64,000 nt of DNA from NCBI GenBank assembly GCA_018340805.1, contig JACMZG010001863.1:59079795-59143794 (forward strand), read 5' to 3'. The notes below the pieces were generated by a model. It saw nothing but the letters and a program-made list of their open reading frames with translations. It ran no database searches and was not told the origin of the DNA. Source of the DNA: Microvelia longipes. Lineage: Eukaryota > Arthropoda > Insecta > Hemiptera > Veliidae. Shown one piece after another: positions 61,784 to 64,000 of the stretch; the first letter of the stretch is position 1, and the number at the start of each line of letters is the position of its first letter. The position numbers and the translations under genes were made by a program.

Positions 61784-63577
61784 ATCTGTGTGTGTGTGTG
61801 ATATGTATATATGATGTGGTATATGCTGAATTTATGTATATAAACCTAATTGATAAATATTTACTTTAGATTATTATACTTTGGTATATAAATATATTAA
61901 CACGGTGATAACTGATATCATTGAGTCTGATGACAACTACTTTTAGCTCTAATTTATTTTAACCCTAAAAATATGACGAATCTATATTTAATTCTGATTG
62001 TAATTAAAGCATTCTTTCCTATATGTTTTTTTTTAACTTTTTGTTTTTATATGTTTCCTGTTTATTTTATTTTTTTTTTTTTTTTTTTTTTTTAAGAGGG
62101 TTAAGTATTCTTTTGTAAAAAAAAACAAATACTATACAAACGCTCCAGCCATCCTCGAGCACGAGCTTTGCTCTTGAGAAGATATGCTATTATGATTTTT
62201 AGTTTTTAATGAATAAGTGTGTACCTTTTTTTATTGCAGAATAAACTATTTTTATTTTTTTCTTTTTATATGTATATATGTGCATACATATACATACATA
62301 TTTATGTTAAAGTAATAAATCTGGTTATAGAAGATGTATGCAAGCTTAGCTGTAGCGATGGTTTCAAGAGAGACAGTAATGGAAAGGAACTGTGTGAATG
62401 TCAAACCACGAGTAGATGTATCGATATAACCACGTGCAATAGAAAGTGCAAACATGGTTATCGCACAAACTCGGCCGGCTGTCAGATTTGTAAATGCTGC
62501 AAACCTTTAGACAGCTGTAACAAGATCTGTCCTCATGGCTTCAAAGTCAAAGCAGGCTGCCCTGTTTGTAGTTGTCAAGGTATTTGTGAACTTTAGTTTT
62601 TTCATGATTTTTTAAAGGTTTATTTTTGGTTAAAATAACCTTTGGATTTCACCTTTAGTTAAAGTAACGTTTGGTTTTAACCTTTGGTTAAAATAACCCT
62701 TGAATTTAACCTTTGGTTAAAGTAACCTTTGAATTTAACCTTTGGTTAAAGTAACCTGTGAATTTAACCTTTGGTTAAAATAACCTTTGAATTTAACCTT
62801 TGGTTAAAATAACCTTTGAATTTAACCTTTGGTTAAAGCAACCTTTAAATTTCACCTTTGGTTAAAGTAAATGTGGTTATATATAAGACTAACATATTTG
62901 CCAAATTTTATCTCATTATCAGCATTAGTTCAATTTTTATCAAATGACTTGTGTACGTTTTTTAAAAACTTGTAAAAAATCAGAAAATGATTCAATTGAG
63001 CTTAAATTTGGTACAAGTGTGTACCTTTACTTAATAAATAAGTACACTACAGTCTATCGTTTAGTTTAAAAATCTTGACAGGTCAGTTTACACACCACTG
63101 ATTCTTAAGAAAAAAAATCCCTGCAAGAAAGGAGCGGGAAAAAACTTGTAAACAAATCAGTTATTTTACCCGTATTTTCTTGGCAATGTTTTTACATTTC
63201 TTTTGTAGTTTTTATTTTAAAATATCATTTTTAAGAATACTTTGTAAGTAGCTTTCAAAACGATGTAATCAAAAGAAGAACCATAAACAAAGTGAACGAT
63301 TGCCGGGAAGAAGGTTTTTTCCCTACAGCGGTTATTGTGGTAGGTATTTTTTCCTCTTTTTAAGTGAGAGGTTGGCAGCGGCACCTCTGATTGGTCAATC
63401 CCCAAAATACTTATGACCTTGGGGATTTTTAAAGTAAACGATAGAGTAAGTTTCATGTCAATAGAGTAGAATGTGTCAGTAGAGTGTATTATATAGTCAT
63501 CTAATCTATGTTATGTCGTTTATGTACAGGTGCTAGTGATTCATCAGAACACCTCATAGACTTGCACTGTTCTACAG
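50369..63577 (+). CDS. CRIM1: CRIM1-like VWC/antistasin protein (internal exons)
   Basis: Ten + strand exons (A-J) join in one frame through phase-1 introns: 225, 249, 213, 192, 114, 216, 192, 114, 249 and 48 nt, about 554 residues in all. Order: two Cys-rich segments, VWC, VWC, antistasin, VWC, VWC, antistasin, three antistasin repeats, linker. The VWC repeats show the CxxCxC and CCPxC motifs. The combination of VWC with antistasin-like repeats is characteristic of CRIM1, a cell-surface protein that in vertebrates binds BMP-type ligands. That function is inferred by homology only. The expected N-terminal signal peptide and IGFBP-like domain, the distal VWC repeats, transmembrane segment and tail were not found and should lie outside the window. 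It is partial at both ends. Confidence 0.75.
50594..52041 (+). other. Intron A-B
   Basis: 1,448 nt, GT...AG. It contains a hAT-like MITE at 51332-51856 and a short dispersed repeat near 51150-51185. A 72-codon open frame at 50803-51021 is unrelated to the gene's frame and has no domain. Confidence 0.7.
51332..51856. mobile_element. hAT-like MITE with 8-bp target duplication
   Basis: The ends CAAGGATCTTGAATAAAGGG (51332) and the complement (ending 51856) are flanked by ACTAGAGG on the left and ACCAGAGG on the right. This is an 8-bp target duplication with one mismatch. An 8-bp duplication and a CA-starting end fit the hAT superfamily. There is no transposase in its 525 bp. It shares the ends and subterminal sequence (GCATGCGCAG, ACGTGTGTTTCGTGTT) with the element at 53.72-54.02 kb. 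Confidence 0.85.
52042..52290 (+). CDS. CRIM1: Exon B: Cys-rich segment
   Basis: The acceptor is TTTTATTTCAG and the donor is GTAAAT at 52291. It is 249 nt, phase 1 at both ends. The ~83 residues hold CSWVICPEEE, GECCPRPPGCSCFPTPC and a closing PGSCCPIYQC. The Cys pattern repeats the layout of exon A (CxCxxxxC, then a Pro-rich stretch, then GxCCxxYxC), so A and B look like related units. Neither is a complete standard VWC domain. Confidence 0.82.
52291..52893 (+). other. Intron B-C
   Basis: 603 nt with GT...AG ends; AT-rich, no recognised element. Confidence 0.7.
52894..53106 (+). CDS. CRIM1: Exon C: VWC domain (cassette 1)
   Basis: The acceptor is GGTTTGCAG and the donor is GTGAGT at 53107. 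The 213-nt exon encodes one VWC domain: TCLEDGRVIEDGGKW, CSECRCDKG, then CPPIDCEDQYTPQGSCCPLC and a short linker. It is the first exon of a duplicated cassette. Its partner is exon F at 58.25 kb, with which it shares 50 consecutive identical residues. The codons for Gly-Lys-Trp contain GGTAAGTGG, a near-perfect splice donor within the exon that is kept in both copies. Confidence 0.9.
53107..53494 (+). other. Intron C-D
   Basis: 388 nt, GT...AG; no recognised element. Confidence 0.7.
53495..53686 (+). CDS. CRIM1: Exon D: VWC domain (cassette 1)
   Basis: The acceptor is GTTTGATTTCAG and the donor is GTATTT at 53687. It is 192 nt, the same length as its partner exon G. It encodes a compact VWC domain: SYHEHGSHWKLDDCTNCTC, FDGRQECHAALCYHNC, then GECCPVC. 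About 38 of 64 residues match exon G, with all Cys conserved. A MITE lies only 32 nt downstream of the donor. Confidence 0.9.
53719..54016. mobile_element. hAT-like MITE with perfect 8-bp target duplication
   Basis: Ends CAAGGATGTTGAATAAAGGG (53719) and complement (ending 54016), flanked on both sides by ATCATTAC, a perfect 8-bp duplication. The 298-bp body is a shorter, partly inverted relative of the element at 51.3 kb. The perfect duplication suggests a fairly recent insertion. It sits 32 nt inside the intron after exon D. The open frame across it is incidental. Confidence 0.92.
54216..54911. mobile_element. TIR element with 8-bp target duplication
   Basis: Inverted ends TAAAGTGATGTAGAAATTCA (54216) and complement (ending 54911) are flanked by ACCGTTAC on both sides. 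A subterminal inverted block follows (GACACAGTGGTCTAACTCCC and GGGAGTTAGACCATTGTGTC). It is 696 bp long. The perfect 8-bp duplication points to the hAT superfamily, but to a different family from the CAAGGAT elements. No transposase was recognised. Confidence 0.88.
54920..55546 (+). other. Rest of intron D-E
   Basis: The intron spans 53687-55546. This part is AT-rich, with a (TTTA)n stretch at 55418-55440 and no recognised exon. Confidence 0.6.
55547..55660 (+). CDS. CRIM1: Exon E: antistasin-like repeat (cassette 1)
   Basis: The acceptor is CTTTGATTTCAG and the donor is GTTCGT at 55661. It is 114 nt, the same length as its partner exon H. The 38 residues contain LPKHCPSLEDCPLKCKNGF and VKDDSDCFTCRCK. 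The spacing C-x5-C-x3-C-x2-GF, then C-x2-C-x-C is that of a single antistasin-like repeat. 27 of 38 residues match exon H. Confidence 0.88.
56117..56170 (-). ncRNA. Hammerhead-ribozyme-like motif, left arm
   Basis: On the minus strand, CTGATGA is at 56160-56154, stem II is TGGC/GCC(G) with a GTTAT loop, and GAAA is at 56141-56138. Stem III is ACCGGT, then T. Stem I pairs CCTG with CAGG exactly. All conserved core bases are present. Confidence 0.68.
56316..56380 (+). ncRNA. Hammerhead-ribozyme-like motif, right arm
   Basis: CTGATGA at 56330-56336, stem II GGC/GCC, GAAA at 56349-56352, stem III ACCGGT, then C at 56358. Stem I pairs CCTG (56326-56329) with CAGG (56359-56362). The predicted cleavage site is after 56358. 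This is the best-formed copy in the window. Confidence 0.7.
56470..56670 (+). repeat. Dispersed repeat with GGAAAAGTATTG block
   Basis: Contains TATACAGGAAAAGTATTGTG, CTGTATGTATGTGTGTGTCT and GTATTTATGCTAGAGAGTTG. Related sequence is at 49.14 and 29.70 kb, and on the other strand at 23.65-23.88 kb. Confidence 0.6.
57357..57680. mobile_element. MITE, CATAGAGATAT family
   Basis: Ends CATAGAGATATATACTAGAG and CCTCTAGTAATATATCTCTATG-like, about 320 bp, with a body matching the nested element at 13.85-14.16 kb (GAGAGGCCTGAAACAT, AATTGTTTTCGGCTTC). Confidence 0.85.
58253..58468 (+). CDS. CRIM1: Exon F: VWC domain (cassette 2)
   Basis: The acceptor is ATTCTTTTGAAG and the donor is GTAAGT at 58469. 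The 216-nt exon encodes GSNKTCIVEGEVIEDGGKW, CSECRCDKG, CPPIDCEDQYTPQGSCCPLC and a linker (ADSAEITSQKN). Relative to exon C, the 150 nt coding for VIEDGG...CCPLC differ at only four silent positions. The first residues and linker have diverged. It carries the same internal GGTAAGTGG. Confidence 0.9.
58469..59334 (+). other. Intron F-G
   Basis: 866 nt, GT...AG; AT-rich, no recognised element. Confidence 0.7.
59335..59526 (+). CDS. CRIM1: Exon G: VWC domain (cassette 2)
   Basis: The acceptor is GTCCTATTGCAG and the donor is GTGAGT at 59527. It is 192 nt, encoding YEHDSHWKIDDCTNCTCYDG, KQVCHAAFCYHTC and GECCPVC. It is the partner of exon D, with all Cys conserved and 59% identity overall. The central HWK-DDCTNCTC block is the most conserved. 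Confidence 0.9.
59985..60243 (-). mobile_element. tRNA-derived SINE
   Basis: The minus strand begins with a tRNA-like head: ATGGTGTAGTTGTTAAGGTA (A box, near 60235-60215) and GGGTTCAATCCCCAGC (B box, near 60155-60140). A body follows with GGGACGTAAAGCCGGTGGTC, a motif common in arthropod SINE bodies. The 65-nt separation between boxes and the body argue against a tRNA gene. The 3' limit is uncertain. Confidence 0.7.
60378..60780. mobile_element. Tc1/mariner-like MITE, copy 1
   Basis: The ends CAGTGTATCG (60378) and CGATACACTG (ending 60780) are flanked by TA on both sides, as expected for Tc1/mariner insertion. Subterminal TTTAAAAATC is also inverted. No transposase in 403 bp. A second copy lies at 63.05-63.45 kb in the same gene. 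Confidence 0.88.
61189..61302 (+). CDS. CRIM1: Exon H: antistasin-like repeat (cassette 2)
   Basis: The acceptor is ATTGTTGTTCTAG and the donor is GTTTGC at 61303. It is 114 nt, encoding ALPQHCPSLSNCPLKCKNGF and VKDESNCFLCQCK. Partner of exon E, 71% identical, with the segment CPLKCKNGFVKD fully conserved. Confidence 0.88.
61303..62330 (+). other. Intron H-I
   Basis: 1,028 nt, most of it a near-perfect palindrome (61.41-62.05 kb) plus a T run at 62066-62094. Confidence 0.7.
61412..62054. repeat. 640-bp near-perfect palindrome
   Basis: Arms of about 320 bp are inverted copies centred near 61733. The centre is (CA)n-(TA)n-(TG)n. Matched landmarks include AGTTATCACCGTGTTAATAT near 61552 and its complement near 61900. 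Very few mismatches are seen. No transposon ends or coding sequence were recognised. Confidence 0.92.
62331..62579 (+). CDS. CRIM1: Exon I: three antistasin-like repeats
   Basis: The acceptor is CTGGTTATAG (weak pyrimidine tract) and the donor is GTATTT at 62580. The 249-nt exon encodes three repeats: CKLSCSDGFKRDSNGKELC, then CIDITTCNRKCKHGYRTNSA...CQICKC, then CKPLDSCNKICPHGFKVKAG...CPVCSC. Together with exon E or H this makes four antistasin repeats per cassette choice, the number in vertebrate CRIM1. An acceptor-like TTGCAG at 62235-62240 would introduce a stop, so the later AG is chosen. Confidence 0.85.
62611..62872. repeat. 29-bp tandem repeat in intron I-J
   Basis: About eight copies of a unit containing TTTAACCTTTGGTTAAAATA and ACCTTTGAA, starting some 30 nt after the exon I donor. 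Confidence 0.93.
63050..63446. mobile_element. Tc1/mariner-like MITE, copy 2
   Basis: Starts CAGTCTATCGTTTAG after TA and ends near AAACGATAGAG before TA. The body matches the copy at 60.38 kb (AATCTTGACAG, CTCTGATTGGTC, TATGACCTTGGGGATTTTT). Confidence 0.85.
63530..63577 (+). CDS. CRIM1: Exon J: small linker exon
   Basis: The acceptor is GTTTATGTACAG and the donor is GTCAGT at 63578. It is 48 nt, phase 1 at both ends like the other exons, coding for GASDSSEHLIDLHCST. It has no domain of its own and would link the antistasin block to the next domain outside the window. Being so short, it is the least certain exon. Confidence 0.55.
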
Positions 63578-64000
63578 GTCAGTCTACATCAGCTTTACAA
63601 TACACTATTCACTTTTTTATTTATTTATTTATAATTTACGGCGTGAGCCAATATACAAAAATCAAGAAACAAAAATTTACAAAATTAAGATAAAAAAAAA
63701 ATAAGTTACAGTATAAATTAGTGGTAAATATCAAAATGGAAAATTTGACAAGACTATAAAATAAAAATAAAATATTCCATTCATAAAGGAGGAAAGTAAA
63801 TGGGGAAAAAAGAAAAAAAAAGCTATAACATCAAAGTAATAGTGACACAAAGTGATAGCTTGCGATAATCGAATCCAAACTTTTCCTTATTTAATTTCCC
63901 CCCCCCCCCCTGGTCTAGAGTTCTTTCAACTGTGTGACAGAGAGAGGTCAATGGAATTTTAAAAATCAGCTTATTTGTAACAGTAATAGTTTATTTTGTT
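63578..64000 (+). other. Intron after exon J (partial)
   Basis: AT-rich. At 63858-63915 there is a second copy of the dispersed repeat seen at 48.51 kb (TAGCTTGCGATAATCGAATC, then a C run). No further exon before the window ends. Confidence 0.6.

Overview
The window is AT-rich eukaryotic DNA dense in repeats, almost certainly from an arthropod and probably an insect. The signs are short GC-richer exons with GT/AG splice sites, Jockey/CR1-type LINE remnants, tRNA-derived SINEs, mariner-like transposase remnants, many terminal-inverted-repeat (TIR) elements and very long (TA)n tracts. No species can be named from sequence alone. There are no bacterial-style operons, rRNA genes or CRISPR arrays. 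Many repeat copies carry single-base indels, so either decay or consensus errors in the assembly are possible.   The one convincing gene is on the + strand from about 50.37 kb to past 63.58 kb: ten internal exons of a secreted or membrane-bound cysteine-rich protein with von Willebrand C (VWC) and antistasin-like repeats, best matching CRIM1 (cysteine-rich motor neuron 1). Neither the 5' exons (signal peptide, IGFBP-like domain) nor the 3' end was found here. All ten exons are multiples of 3 nt and bounded by phase-1 introns. A three-exon cassette (VWC-VWC-antistasin) occurs twice (52.9-55.7 and 58.25-61.3 kb). Using only one cassette, followed by exon I with three antistasin repeats, gives 2 VWC + 4 antistasin repeats, as in vertebrate CRIM1. 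The first exon of each cassette is 97% identical over 150 nt with only silent differences, while the other two exon pairs have diverged to about 59% and 71% protein identity. This suggests local gene conversion.   The first 50 kb has no recognisable host exon and is a patchwork of mobile-element debris. It holds SINEs (1.2, 4.6, 30.8 kb; another in an intron at 60 kb), LINE pieces (3.5, 11, 13, 27 kb), minisatellites (28, 33, 45, 62, 22 and 33 bp units), and large palindromes or foldback elements (10.7-13.2, 15.1-15.6, 18.5-21.0, 41.4-44.9 kb; 61.4-62.05 kb in an intron). Three near-identical composite repeats lie at 9.7, 25.5 and 33.9 kb.   The most interesting non-coding signal is a set of four palindromic repeats (2.0, 8.7, 29.1, 56.1 kb) whose arms carry hammerhead-ribozyme-like motifs: CUGANGA, a stem II, GAAA, a tiny palindromic stem III, then UH. 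They differ in sequence but keep the core, and resemble the hammerheads of Penelope-like elements and retrozymes. In the gene's introns, hAT-like MITEs with 8-bp target duplications and Tc1/mariner-like MITEs can be bounded to the base.
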